A program made the position numbers and the translations under genes. The notes under the pieces were generated by a model that searched no databases, was not told the DNA's origin, and was given only the letters and a program-made list of their open reading frames with translations. From positions 1-29,286 of the forward strand of contig UQKC01000031.1 of the NCBI GenBank assembly GCA_900541495.1: DNA of 29,286 bases, read 5' to 3'. The DNA comes from an uncultured Ruminococcus sp. GTDB taxonomy: Bacteria; Bacillota; Clostridia; Oscillospirales; Ruminococcaceae. Within the stretch, counting starts at the first letter, position 1, and every line of letters starts with the position of its first letter. Of this stretch, positions 7,750-15,184 are shown piece by piece.

Positions 7750-9729
7750 TTATTCGCACTTAACAAATACAGGCGTATATTCAAGCGGTGCGTCTGCTGT
7801 TACCCACACGCCGCCGTCGAGGATATCTCCGCCCGTGAGAGCCTGCCATTTGCCCTTTGGGAGATATACCTTTCTGCTGCGCTGACCGTATTCCATAACG
7901 GGGGCAACAAGGTAGCGGCTGCCGAACATATACTGGTCGGAAAGCTCCCAAGCAGTTTCATCCTCGGGGAATTCATAGAACATCGTCCTGATGAGCGGTG
8001 CGCCGTTTTTGCTTGATTCCTCGATAAGCTCGTGGATATACGGAATGAGCTTTTCACGAACACCGAGCTGGTCGCGCATAATTTTGAATGCTTCATCGCC
8101 ATAGCTCCAAAGCTCGTTCGGCTGACCCGTTTTGAGGTAGCCGCCGCCGAAATCGCGGTCATCGAGCGGTGGGATATTGTAAGGGCCACGGTCGCCATGC
8201 ATACGGAGGAATGGTGTGAAAACTGCAAATTCGTACCAGCGGAGGAGAAGCTCACGGAACTCAGGGTCGTTGACATCGTCCGTCATAAAGCCGCCGATAT
8301 CGGTCGTCCAGAGCGGTATTCCTGCGATACCCATATTCAAGCCTGCGGAAAGCTGGTCGCGGAAAGCTTCAAACGTGCTCGGAATATCTCCCGACCAAAC
8401 GAGAGTGCCGTACTTCTGCGAGCCTGCCCACGCGCTTCTGATAAGGTTTATAAAGCCGCTCTTGCCTTGCTCGGTCATTCCGTCATAGAAAGCCATTGCG
8501 TAATTCTTCGCAAATTCGTTTCCGACCTTTAATGCAGGACCGCTGTAGAAGCGGTAGTTTTCATAGTCACAAACGGCATAATCGGGTTCTGCGTTATCGA
8601 GCCAGAAATAGTCGATGCCGAGATCGGCATAGTTCTTTTTGCACTTTTCCCAAAGATATTTTCTTGCTTCGGGGTTGAACATATCAATAGTGAGGCAGTC
8701 GCCCTGATAGTCGTAAGTCTGCGCTGCGCCGCGTTCTGTACGCTCGAGAAGTCCGAGGTCGTTCATCTCCCAGAAGTTTTCGCACTTCTTGTCAACGCTC
8801 GGCCAAACGGAAACCATTACCTTTATTCCCATTGAGTGAAGTTCGTCCGTCATTGCCTTTACATCGGGCCAATATTTCGTATCGAAGCACCATGAACCCT
8901 GATAAGGCCAGTGGAAAAAGTCGATAACGATTGCGCTGAGCTGAATTCCGAGCTCGTGATATTTTCTTGCGACTTCAAGAACCTCGTCCTGTGTGCGGTA
9001 ACGAAGCTTGCACTGCCAAAGTCCGAGAAGCTCTTCCGAAACAACAGGAGTTCTGCCCGTCTGCTCGGTGAAGTTTTCGATTATCTTTGCAGGAGTGTCG
9101 CCGACGGTTATCCAGTAATCGACCTCTTCGCTGTCACGCGAGAGCCACTCGGTCAAATTCTTGCCGAAAGTTACCTGACCTACGGACGGGTTGTTCCAGA
9201 AGAAGCCGTAGCCCATTGACGAAACAGCGAACGGGATAGTTACCTGTGAATTTCTCTGCGCAAGTTCAAGCGTACAGCCTTTAAGGTCGAGGTAGGGCTG
9301 CTGATACTGACCCATACCGAACAGCTTTTCGCCGTCGTTGCTCTCGAAGCGGACGGTCATTCGCCAGTCATTGCCTGCAAGACCTTTCATCTCTCTGCCA
9401 ACAAATTTAAGGCAGCGGCTCTCCTTGCTTATAGTGCCGCCGTAGCTGCGGTAATACTCGCGGAGGATAAGCTTTCCCTTGCGGAAGAAGCTGAGAACGC
9501 CTGCGAAATTGACCTCAGCGCTGATATCGCCGTTGGTGATAGCTGCGATGTTGTCCTCGATCTTGATCTCGGCAGTGCCGACAGCTTCGCTCAAGGCGTG
9601 AAGCTCGCCCGAAAAGTCGGGGTTCTGCGTTGCACGGACGCGGAGTGAATCCTTTCCCCAAGGTTCAATGAGCAAAGTTTCATTTCCGTTCTTTGCGATA
9701 AGCTTGTTTTCTTTCTGAATAAATCTCAT
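7750..9729 (-). CDS. Glycoside hydrolase family 31 (alpha-glucosidase/alpha-xylosidase type)
   Basis: The 659-residue cytoplasmic enzyme has a GH31 N-terminal beta-sandwich (about 1-230) and a catalytic barrel (about 235-560). IDYFWLDNAEPDY carries the predicted nucleophile Asp378, and VWSGDIPSTFEAFRDQL carries the probable acid/base Asp448. The FLRMHGDRGPYNIPP and C-terminal SRYLVAPVM regions are also family-typical. GH31 retaining enzymes remove terminal alpha-linked glucose or xylose; which sugar is not decidable here. No signal peptide is visible, so substrates are probably imported oligosaccharides. I place the start at 9729 (MRFIQKENKL) because GAGAGGAG lies 8 nt upstream; an in-frame ATG at 9762 lacks such a site and overlaps the -35 of the divergent AraC promoter. 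The divergent AraC gene is the likely regulator. Confidence 0.92.
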   Translation of the reverse strand: MRFIQKENKLIAKNGNETLLIEPWGKDSLRVRATQNPDFSGELHALSEAVGTAEIKIEDNIAAITNGDISAEVNFAGVLSFFRKGKLILREYYRSYGGTISKESRCLKFVGREMKGLAGNDWRMTVRFESNDGEKLFGMGQYQQPYLDLKGCTLELAQRNSQVTIPFAVSSMGYGFFWNNPSVGQVTFGKNLTEWLSRDSEEVDYWITVGDTPAKIIENFTEQTGRTPVVSEELLGLWQCKLRYRTQDEVLEVARKYHELGIQLSAIVIDFFHWPYQGSWCFDTKYWPDVKAMTDELHSMGIKVMVSVWPSVDKKCENFWEMNDLGLLERTERGAAQTYDYQGDCLTIDMFNPEARKYLWEKCKKNYADLGIDYFWLDNAEPDYAVCDYENYRFYSGPALKVGNEFAKNYAMAFYDGMTEQGKSGFINLIRSAWAGSQKYGTLVWSGDIPSTFEAFRDQLSAGLNMGIAGIPLWTTDIGGFMTDDVNDPEFRELLLRWYEFAVFTPFLRMHGDRGPYNIPPLDDRDFGGGYLKTGQPNELWSYGDEAFKIMRDQLGVREKLIPYIHELIEESSKNGAPLIRTMFYEFPEDETAWELSDQYMFGSRYLVAPVMEYGQRSRKVYLPKGKWQALTGGDILDGGVWVTADAPLEYTPVFVKCE

Positions 9730-9755
9730 AAAAAATGCTCCTCTCAAAACAGTGA

Positions 9756-9784
9756 TTGACATTTCCGCTTTTTCTGATTATAAT
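9756..9784 (+). promoter_or_regulatory. Consensus promoter for the AraC-type regulator
   Basis: TTGACA (9756-9761), 17 bp, TATAAT (9779-9784) on the plus strand, about 78 bp before the chosen start at 9862. The minus strand also reads TATAAT over 9782-9777 but has no good -35, so a regulated GH31 promoter may overlap here and depend on an activator. Confidence 0.75.
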
Positions 9785-9861
9785 AATAACAGCATCAAAG
9801 CAAGAATTCTATCAAAATACTTTCCAAAACTATAACGATAATGCCAAAGGTGAAAAATAAA

Positions 9862-10788
9862 ATGGAAAATCCAACTATTGTGGGAATAAACGATTTTCGA
9901 GAAGCGGCTGTCCACGGAACGCCGGAATATCCTATGCAGGCTTACATCAACTATTTTCAATGGTGTCCCGAGCATCTCATCAACTGGCACTGGCACCCCG
10001 AGATAGAGGTAACGGTCGTTCTTGACGGCGAGGTTGAAATTTTTATCAGCAATACAAGCTATAAACTCAAAGCAGGCGAAGGCATTTTCATCAATGCAAA
10101 CGTTATGCACAAGCAGACGGCGCTCCCCGACGGCGACAAATATCCCGTTCTGGCAACGATATGCTTCCTGCCCGATCTGATCGGCGACTGCGGCGAAAAT
10201 CTCATTTTCCGAAAATATATCCTGCCGATAACGGGAAATAAAGCGCTCCGCTGTGTGAAGCTTTCGCCCGAAAACGAGTGGCAGAAAGCAATGACAGATG
10301 CCGTTTGCAAAGTCTGCGAAATTTCTGAGAAGCCGAGCTTCGGATATGAGCTTCGCTGCCGTGATATTATGTCCGAAATGTGGTGCAGCCTTGCCGAAAA
10401 TGTCGGCGAAACAACGCCCACTCCCCTTGACAGACGGACAATAACGGGCGAAAAGCGGCTCAAAAAGATGCTTTCCTTTATCTATGAAAACTATCAGAAC
10501 GAAATTTCCGTTGACGACATTGCCAATGCCGCCAACATCAGCAAAAGCGAGTGCTTTCGGTGCTTCCGCACGATGATAGAGAAGAAGCCGATAGAATTTC
10601 TCAACGAATATCGGCTGAAAAAGGCACTGGAACTGCTCACGGCAGCGGATATGCCTGTCACAGAGGTGAGTTTGTCCTGCGGCTTCGGGCATATAAGCTA
10701 CTTCGGCAAGCTTTTCCGCGAGGTTTACGGAATGAGCCCGAGGGAATACCGAAACCGTGCGGCTGAGCGGCTTGAAGCTAAAATATAA
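9862..10788 (+). CDS. AraC family transcriptional regulator
   Basis: This 308-residue protein has an N-terminal cupin-type sensor domain, with INWHWHPEIEVTVVLDGEVEI (about 39-59) and KAGEGIFINANVMHKQ as its characteristic beta-barrel motifs. A C-terminal two-helix-turn-helix AraC domain spans about residues 195-300. The first HTH is near ISVDDIANAANISKSECFRC, and the family signature is at the end: EVSLSCGFGHISYFGKLFRE followed by YGMSPREYR. Such proteins usually bind a sugar and activate a neighbouring catabolic gene, here the divergent GH31. An ATG at 9841 is in frame, but AAAGGTG immediately precedes the ATG at 9862, which I prefer. No obvious hairpin terminator follows; there is only a T-run near 10830-10838. 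Confidence 0.9.
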   Translation: MENPTIVGINDFREAAVHGTPEYPMQAYINYFQWCPEHLINWHWHPEIEVTVVLDGEVEIFISNTSYKLKAGEGIFINANVMHKQTALPDGDKYPVLATICFLPDLIGDCGENLIFRKYILPITGNKALRCVKLSPENEWQKAMTDAVCKVCEISEKPSFGYELRCRDIMSEMWCSLAENVGETTPTPLDRRTITGEKRLKKMLSFIYENYQNEISVDDIANAANISKSECFRCFRTMIEKKPIEFLNEYRLKKALELLTAADMPVTEVSLSCGFGHISYFGKLFREVYGMSPREYRNRAAERLEAKI

Positions 10789-10868
10789 CGCTTTTGCACG
10801 ATATTTCGGTTAGATCGCTTGGTTTCGGTCGTTTTTTTCGGGCAAAAACCATACTTTATTTGTTTTTG

Positions 10869-10897
10869 TTGATTTACATATAAAAATATGCTATAAT
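10869..10897 (+). promoter_or_regulatory. Promoter for the acyltransferase gene
   Basis: TTGATT (10869-10874), a 17-bp spacer and TATAAT (10892-10897) lie about 75 bp before the 10973 start. The sequence around it is very AT-rich. Seen directly; activity inferred. Confidence 0.7.
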
Positions 10898-10972
10898 ATA
10901 ATAAAAAAGTCGGAATTTCACGTTGATGCTCACAACGTTTTCCGATGAATCAAAGATCAAAGGAGAATCATT

Positions 10973-11755
10973 ATGCATTTATTCAGTGCAAGCTCATTAT
11001 TTACAGAGGAGAATATAAAAAGCATTTCGGCGATTGCCAATGACAAAGAAAAGCTCATGGCAAAGGACATCGAGATAAAAAAACAGCTCTTGGAGCTTTA
11101 TCATTTCAAATGGTACAATCTTCCCGAGGATTTCCGTCAGAACTCTTACATAATCGCGACGAATCATCTCACAGACTCGGACGCGCCGCTGCTGATAAGC
11201 TTTTATTATGAAGTTATGCACGATGTACTCAAAGGCTATCCTCAGCTTTTTGTTTTTGCGAAGGAAAACTGCTTCAACGGCGTATCTATCCCAACGGAAA
11301 TTCTGCCCGTAATGGAGCTTGAAAAGGTCATGCCCGTTAACCGCACGACTTCTTTCGGTGCTGTTGAAACGCTCAAAAAGGCTAAAAAGTGGTTTCAGGA
11401 GGGAGAAAAGCCAAGACATTTTCTCATCTTCGCGCAGGGAACTATCTATGATATAAACAAGGACGTTCCCGAGGACATTGAAGAGGGTACTTTCTGGCTT
11501 GCAAAAAGCTTGGGCATACCTGTTCTGCCTGCATTTCTGGAGCAGGCGGTCGAGGGTGAGGAAAACCGCATCGTATTCGGCGAACCTATCAGTGTTCCGA
11601 AAGGCTGCCATGATTACGGTCCGTACAAGAAACTTTGGATCGAGCGCGTTATCGAGGCGGAAAAGTCATACGAAAAGGTCACGGGCACAAAGGCTCGTGA
11701 AACCGTTCTCGACAATGAACACAAGGTCAGAAAATACCACGCACATCAGGGATAA
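10973..11755 (+). CDS. PlsC-like 1-acylglycerol-phosphate acyltransferase family protein
   Basis: The 260-residue protein carries the glycerolipid acyltransferase pattern. An HX4D motif occurs as NHLTDSD (His65, Asp70), supplying the catalytic dyad. FAQGTIYD (about 153-160) stands at the place of the usual FPEGTRS block, and LGIPVLPAFLEQAVEG follows as the later family block. Enzymes of this family move an acyl chain from acyl-ACP or acyl-CoA to lysophosphatidate or related acceptors at the membrane. The Gln in place of the usual Glu of the EGT motif, plus the lack of a clear N-terminal transmembrane helix, make the exact acceptor uncertain. The start at 10973 follows AAAGGAG. The gene has its own promoter and a terminator-like hairpin after it, so it appears monocistronic. 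Confidence 0.8.
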   Translation: MHLFSASSLFTEENIKSISAIANDKEKLMAKDIEIKKQLLELYHFKWYNLPEDFRQNSYIIATNHLTDSDAPLLISFYYEVMHDVLKGYPQLFVFAKENCFNGVSIPTEILPVMELEKVMPVNRTTSFGAVETLKKAKKWFQEGEKPRHFLIFAQGTIYDINKDVPEDIEEGTFWLAKSLGIPVLPAFLEQAVEGEENRIVFGEPISVPKGCHDYGPYKKLWIERVIEAEKSYEKVTGTKARETVLDNEHKVRKYHAHQG

Positions 11756-11781
11756 ATCGTTCGCATAAGACTATACGAAAG

Positions 11782-11830
11782 CAGCTTCGTTCGCAAGGAA
11801 ATACACCTTTGGACGAAGCTGTTTATATTT
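11782..11830 (+). terminator. Terminator-like hairpin after the acyltransferase gene
   Basis: A 9-bp stem CAGCTTCGT/ACGAAGCTG encloses a 22-nt loop that itself can form AAGG/CCTT, followed by TTTATATTTT. The long loop and interrupted T-run make it weaker than the other terminators here. Confidence 0.55.
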
Positions 11831-11885
11831 TCCTTTATTGCTCAAAATTTTCCCTATAAACATGGCAATTGCGTTAGATTGTACT

Positions 11886-11962
11886 AATATAGTTAGCGTA
11901 TGATAACTATATTGTGTGAAACACATAAAAATACTGTATCATCATCTGCGGAAAGATGATAC
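11886..11962 (+). promoter_or_regulatory. Operator-like palindrome and leader hairpin before the broken hydrolase gene
   Basis: Two perfect inverted repeats lie upstream of the 11993 start. AATATAGTTA/TAACTATATT (11886-11895 and 11904-11913, 8-nt centre) looks like a binding site for a dimeric repressor. GTATCATC/GATGATAC (11936-11943 and 11955-11962) could form an mRNA hairpin. I could not assign a convincing -35/-10 pair nearby. Confidence 0.4.
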
Positions 11963-11992
11963 TATCGTTAACTGTTAAAAGGAGTATTGGGA

Positions 11993-12145
11993 ATGAGTTT
12001 TTTGTACAGCGTAATAAAGCCTATCGTTCGTAAAAAAGTCAAGGGCAGTTCTCTTCATCAGGAGGAGAGCTATGAGGAATTAAAGCAGGCATCTTATGAT
12101 ATCCAGAGCAAGTTCAAATGTAACCGTCAAACGTCCCCCTATTGA
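11993..12145 (+). pseudogene. 5' fragment of a hydrolase-like gene, cut by a palindromic element
   Basis: A well-placed AAAAGGAG precedes an ATG that opens 42 residues of ordinary-looking coding sequence (MSFLYSVIKPIVRKKVKGSS, ending ...DIQSKFK at 12118). The next base begins the inverted repeat of a 118-bp element, whose sequence adds eight residues and a stop at 12143-12145. The N-terminal stretch resembles, from memory, the start of clostridial alpha/beta-hydrolase (esterase-like) proteins of about 250-350 residues; no catalytic motif lies in the surviving part, so this identity is tentative. No 3' portion appears anywhere in the window, including on the far side of the element, so the rest was deleted or moved. 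Upstream palindromes are intact, so the fragment may still be transcribed. Confidence 0.5.
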
Positions 12146-12236
12146 CAAAACCAGCCACCGCCAAACGGCGGTGGCTGGTTTTGTATATAGGGCGATTTTT
12201 GACGGTTACTATTTAGGGGGACGTTGGACGGTTACA
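12119..12236. repeat. MITE-like palindromic element, 118 bp
   Basis: The ends are 23-bp inverted repeats matching at 22 positions (left begins TGTAACCGTCAAACG; right ends ...GTTGGACGGTTACA). Inside lies a perfect 18-bp hairpin with a 4-nt AAAC loop (12145-12162 and 12167-12184), extended by CCCTAT/ATAGGG. A second inverted partner of the left tip, GACGGTTAC, occurs at 12201-12209, so the right end looks duplicated. No coding capacity. The structure fits a non-autonomous miniature element or a mobile palindromic repeat; a target-site duplication cannot be defined because the interrupted gene does not continue on the right. Confidence 0.7.
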
Positions 12237-12252
12237 AAAATATTAAACAGTA

Positions 12253-12288
12253 AAAAACCCTACAGAATTTAAACTCTGTAGGGTTTTT
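12253..12288. terminator. Terminator of the recombinase gene (bidirectional)
   Basis: A 14-bp perfect stem AAAAACCCTACAGA/TCTGTAGGGTTTTT with an 8-nt loop has T-runs on both strands. It lies about 45 bp past the recombinase stop and faces the broken hydrolase gene from the other side. Confidence 0.85.
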
Positions 12289-12330
12289 AGTGGCTCCCCC
12301 GCCAAGCATTAAAGTGACCCACTTTACATT

Positions 12331-13941
12331 TCATTCACATCTGTCGATATTACCGACAAACTTATAGTAAATCTTCACTTTCTGAACTGTCTTTTTAGGT
12401 TCAACGTATTCTTTCTCACCTACAGTTATTTTTTCTATCAGTGTGTTAAGTACCTGCGATGTCAGCTCGGTCAGATAATCATAACCCTTGAGAAGCTTAA
12501 TAAACTTTTCCGAATCCTCGAATACCTTGTTTGAGGATTCAAGTTCTTCTTCAAGCTGTTCCTTTCGTGCAAGCAGAAGATTTCTCTTTTCCTCGCAATC
12601 GGCGGTCATTTCCTCAAATAGCTTTGCATCGTGGATCACTCCGTCATAATAATCATCATACAGCCGTTTGTACTTTTTCGTCTGTCTGTCAATCTGCCTG
12701 TCAATTTCGCTGAGTTCATTGGTTATTTTCTCAATCTGACCCGACTCTATTCTGATATTCCCAAGCACTCGCTCCGAAAATGCTTCTTCATCGGAATTAA
12801 GCAGCCTTATCATCATATTAATGTCCCTTAACACGTTTTCGGCAAGAATATCGTACTGAATATTGTGAGTGGAACACCTGAAATCCCCTGCTACTCTGCA
12901 CTGGCTTTGGGAGCATACAAAATATCGGCTTTTATTCTTGGGATTGAACACTCGCATTGTCGCTCCGCAGTCCTTGCATACAAGCAGTCCTTTGAACATA
13001 TTCTCAGGCTGATTCGGATTGCAGACACGCTTTCTCTGATTAACTCTCAAATGGGCACTGTCCCACAATTCCTGCGTAACTATGGGTTCGTGAGCATTTT
13101 CGGCTACCACCCATTCGTCCTCATCCGCCTTGAATATCTTGTCGCTCTTGAAGCTGACTTTTCTTGTCTTTCCGTTTATCATTCTTCCAAGATAAACTTG
13201 GTTATTCAGAATATTGTATATGGAGGACTTATTCCATCTGTATGGATTTTCCGATTTAATGTGTCCTTCACGATATTCTTTGAAAGCGGTCGGATTGAGT
13301 ATCTGCTGTTCATATAATAAGTTGGCAACGTTTGTTACACCCATTCCCCGGTAAGCAATAAGCTCAAATATCTTTATCACCGTAGGACCCGATTCCTCAT
13401 CAATTTCAAGCTTGTTTTTGTTTACCTTAGACTTTTTGTATCCGTAAGGAACTGTGGGGTGAAGGAACTCACCGTTTTTGGTTTTAACATCAAAGGAATG
13501 TCTGACCTTGCTTGAAACCTCTGCCGGGTAATACTCATTGATAACGCTTTTGATGTTCATCATCAAATCGTAATGGCTTCTCGGCGTGATGTCGATATTA
13601 TCATATATGGCGATAAACCGAACACCGTTTTCGGGGAAATATATCTGCGTGTAGCTGTCAACCATTATATGCTCTCTGCCGAATCTCGAAAGATCCTTTA
13701 CTATCACGAGATTGACACGACCTTTTTCAACGTCCTTCATCATACGTTTGAATTCGGGTCTGTTAAAGTTTGTGCCTGTATAGCCGTCATCACAGTAGTA
13801 GTCAACTATCTGAAATTTGTTTTCTTTGCAGAATTCTTTTGCAACAGCCATCTGCGTAGTTATTGATACGCTGGTTCCATCGTTGACATCGTCCTGCGAC
13901 AATCTGCAATAACAAGCTGCTTTATATATTTTCATATCCAT
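12331..13941 (-). CDS. Large serine recombinase (TnpX/Tn4451-like)
   Basis: The 536-residue site-specific recombinase has a resolvase-type catalytic domain (about 5-150). YCRLSQDD places the nucleophile Ser15, and VKDLSRFGREH carries the arginine motif. A recombinase DNA-binding domain (about 165-300) follows. Next is a zinc ribbon with Cys322, Cys325 and Cys residues at about 343-356, then a long charged coiled coil (about 400-475), all normal for large serine recombinases. These enzymes cut at two short att sites and exchange strands to integrate or excise elements. RBS AAAGGAAAA precedes the ATG at 13941. It appears full length with no stops. The upstream HTH and 59-aa genes on the same strand may form one unit with it, but it also has its own promoter at 13987-14015. 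Confidence 0.95.
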   Translation of the reverse strand: MDMKIYKAACYCRLSQDDVNDGTSVSITTQMAVAKEFCKENKFQIVDYYCDDGYTGTNFNRPEFKRMMKDVEKGRVNLVIVKDLSRFGREHIMVDSYTQIYFPENGVRFIAIYDNIDITPRSHYDLMMNIKSVINEYYPAEVSSKVRHSFDVKTKNGEFLHPTVPYGYKKSKVNKNKLEIDEESGPTVIKIFELIAYRGMGVTNVANLLYEQQILNPTAFKEYREGHIKSENPYRWNKSSIYNILNNQVYLGRMINGKTRKVSFKSDKIFKADEDEWVVAENAHEPIVTQELWDSAHLRVNQRKRVCNPNQPENMFKGLLVCKDCGATMRVFNPKNKSRYFVCSQSQCRVAGDFRCSTHNIQYDILAENVLRDINMMIRLLNSDEEAFSERVLGNIRIESGQIEKITNELSEIDRQIDRQTKKYKRLYDDYYDGVIHDAKLFEEMTADCEEKRNLLLARKEQLEEELESSNKVFEDSEKFIKLLKGYDYLTELTSQVLNTLIEKITVGEKEYVEPKKTVQKVKIYYKFVGNIDRCE

Positions 13942-13986
13942 AAAAGTTTTCCTTTCTATGGAATGAAAAACAACGTTTGCATTTAT

Positions 13987-14015
13987 ATTTTACCATAGTA
14001 AAGCACTGATGTCAA
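13987..14015 (-). promoter_or_regulatory. Promoter for the serine recombinase
   Basis: On the minus strand TTGACA (14015-14010) and TAAAAT (13992-13987) are spaced by 17 bp. The -35 overlaps the stop codon of the 59-aa ORF. It would start a transcript about 35-40 nt before the recombinase ATG. Confidence 0.65.
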
Positions 14016-14191
14016 TGCAAATCTGCTGTTTTTTCCTTATTTCGCTCAAAATCATCATTTTCACAGTTGATCTCTCTGTTCATATCAGCCAGAATTCTGT
14101 CGGATACATACCCTGCAAAGAGAGATAAAAAGTCGCTCTTTCCAAAGACTCGCTCAATGACGATTTCCGTGATAACCGATGTTCTGCCCAT
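14012..14191 (-). CDS. Small protein (59 aa) between HTH regulator and recombinase
   Basis: The ATG at 14191 is preceded by GGAGG with an 8-nt gap. The ORF starts MGRTSVITEIVIERVFGKSD, then reads FLSLFAGYVSDRILADMNRE and an acidic/basic tail, ending at 14012. It overlaps the 3' end of the HTH gene by 38 bp, on the same strand but in another reading frame. The composition (amphipathic, no cysteine pairs, no signal peptide) gives no function. I know of similar short proteins next to serine recombinases in clostridial elements but cannot name a family. Good RBS placement and the operon-like overlap argue that it is real. It might assist recombination or be a small regulator; both are guesses. 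Confidence 0.6.
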   Translation of the reverse strand: MGRTSVITEIVIERVFGKSDFLSLFAGYVSDRILADMNREINCENDDFERNKEKTADLH

Positions 14192-14633
14192 TATCCTGAC
14201 CTCCGTTGTCCGTAATCATTTGCTTTTTGGAATTTAAGGGTTTCATATTCATACCGATAAGTATATCATTTGCTTCATCAATACTCAGTCCCATATTCCA
14301 ACTTGACATTATCAGCAGAAAATATATTCTTTTATCCCGAGGATACATAATGTTATAGCCTGCTATGGTAATGAGGTACAGTGCCTGAAAAATATTTGTA
14401 TGCAGTGCGATACAAGCGGTTACTATCGTTTCAAGTGTCGGAACTGCTGTTTTTTGCCTGTATCGGATGATTGATACTTGAGATATGCCTGTGAGCCTTG
14501 AAAACTCTGCCATTGAGATTCCGCTTGATTCAATGCAGCGTATCAATGCTTCGTTTATATCATCATCGGGTTTACTGTCAACGTTCATATCCGCAGTGCA
14601 AATACCGTATCGCAGCATATCGTACTTTTCCAC
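14154..14633 (-). CDS. XRE-like helix-turn-helix regulator of the recombinase island
   Basis: This 159-residue protein begins at a GTG codon (14633) 7 nt after AAAGGAGG. Residues about 27-80 form a helix-turn-helix of Cro/C1 type (SGISMAEFSRLTGISQVSII, then RYRQKTAVPTLETIVTACIA). The remainder is mostly helical, with no recognised enzyme motif and a polar C-terminus. In mobile elements such proteins usually control excision or recombinase expression. A promoter lies at 14671-14699, and two copies of TATCGCAATATAA lie just upstream. A decayed copy of its own promoter, RBS and first codons lies about 550 bp away. DNA binding is well supported; target and ligand are unknown. Confidence 0.8.
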   Translation of the reverse strand: MEKYDMLRYGICTADMNVDSKPDDDINEALIRCIESSGISMAEFSRLTGISQVSIIRYRQKTAVPTLETIVTACIALHTNIFQALYLITIAGYNIMYPRDKRIYFLLIMSSWNMGLSIDEANDILIGMNMKPLNSKKQMITDNGGQDNGQNIGYHGNRH

Positions 14634-14886
14634 ACTATAACCTCCTTTCCCGTATTGATGTGTTTTCTATATAATAACAGAGTAATTTGCAAATGTCTAT
14701 TGTATCGCAATATAAGACAAGACAACGTATTTATGGGATTTTCTGCCCCTCAATTTTTCCCGATTTCGATTTTAAGGGAAAATTCTCTTATATCGCAATA
14801 TAACGCCGAAAAACATTTTTGATGATTTTTGTTGAAAATCACAATGGATTTCATAGAATATTAAGATTTTATCTTATTTTAAATTA
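14612..14886. repeat. Imperfect direct repeat, copy A (regulator control region)
   Basis: It covers the first codons, RBS, promoter and upstream region of the HTH gene. The same order of blocks recurs at 15168-15433: GTACTTTTCC, the CTCCTTTCCCGTAT RBS complement, the promoter, an AACGTATTT block, and a distal block with TTTTTGTTGAAAA and CACAATGGATTTCATAGAAT. Divergence is higher in the middle than at the ends. Confidence 0.7.
14671..14699 (-). promoter_or_regulatory. Promoter of the HTH regulator
   Basis: On the minus strand TAGACA (14699-14694), 17 bp, TATTAT (14676-14671). One TATCGCAATATAA motif begins 4 bp upstream of the -35, suggesting a control site. The equivalent pair is preserved in the duplicate at 15222-15250 (TTGATA-N17-TATTAT). 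Confidence 0.55.
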
Positions 14887-15003
14887 GGTGTAAGTGGCTT
14901 GTTTTATCCTTAAATCGACGCCAAAGATAATACCTCTTCCGCAGTCGCTAATCTTTTATCAAACAATAATATATGCCCATTTATTATCATAGCACATCTA
15001 ATT

Positions 15004-15099
15004 CACCCCTGACAGTTCCCTCTAACGTATTTACGTGGTTTTCGGACACCACATTTTTCTTTTCAACGATTCTACCACCTATACTGACTGTCAGGGGTG
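15004..15099. repeat. 96-bp segment bounded by 13-bp perfect inverted repeats
   Basis: CACCCCTGACAGT (15004-15016) and ACTGTCAGGGGTG (15087-15099) are exact inverse complements. The interior has a small GTGG/CCAC hairpin and no ORF of note. It sits between the two copies of the regulator control region. Possible readings are a miniature element, paired recombinase half-sites or a structured RNA; none is proven. Confidence 0.5.
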
Positions 15100-15142
15100 A
15101 CAGTGTCGGAATTGTAAATTTTTTTGTGTGCAAATTTTATAG

Positions 15143-15184
15143 TCACAATTTCAGAATATAGAATACTGTATCGTACTTTTCCAT
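15143..15184 (-). pseudogene. Decapitated remnant of a second HTH regulator gene
   Basis: In copy B the RBS GGAG and an ATG at 15184 open MEKYD, identical to the first five residues of the HTH protein at 14633. Unrelated codons and a stop follow after 13 residues. The promoter is intact. It is probably the stump of a duplicated or replaced regulator gene rather than a functional peptide gene. Confidence 0.55.

Noticed and set aside
8032..8532. 166-aa plus-strand open frame inside the GH31 gene
   Set aside because: No start signals and no domain; the GH31 reading on the other strand is continuous.
9778..10692. 304-aa minus-strand open frame
   Set aside because: It mirrors the AraC gene, which has clear domains, a promoter and an RBS.
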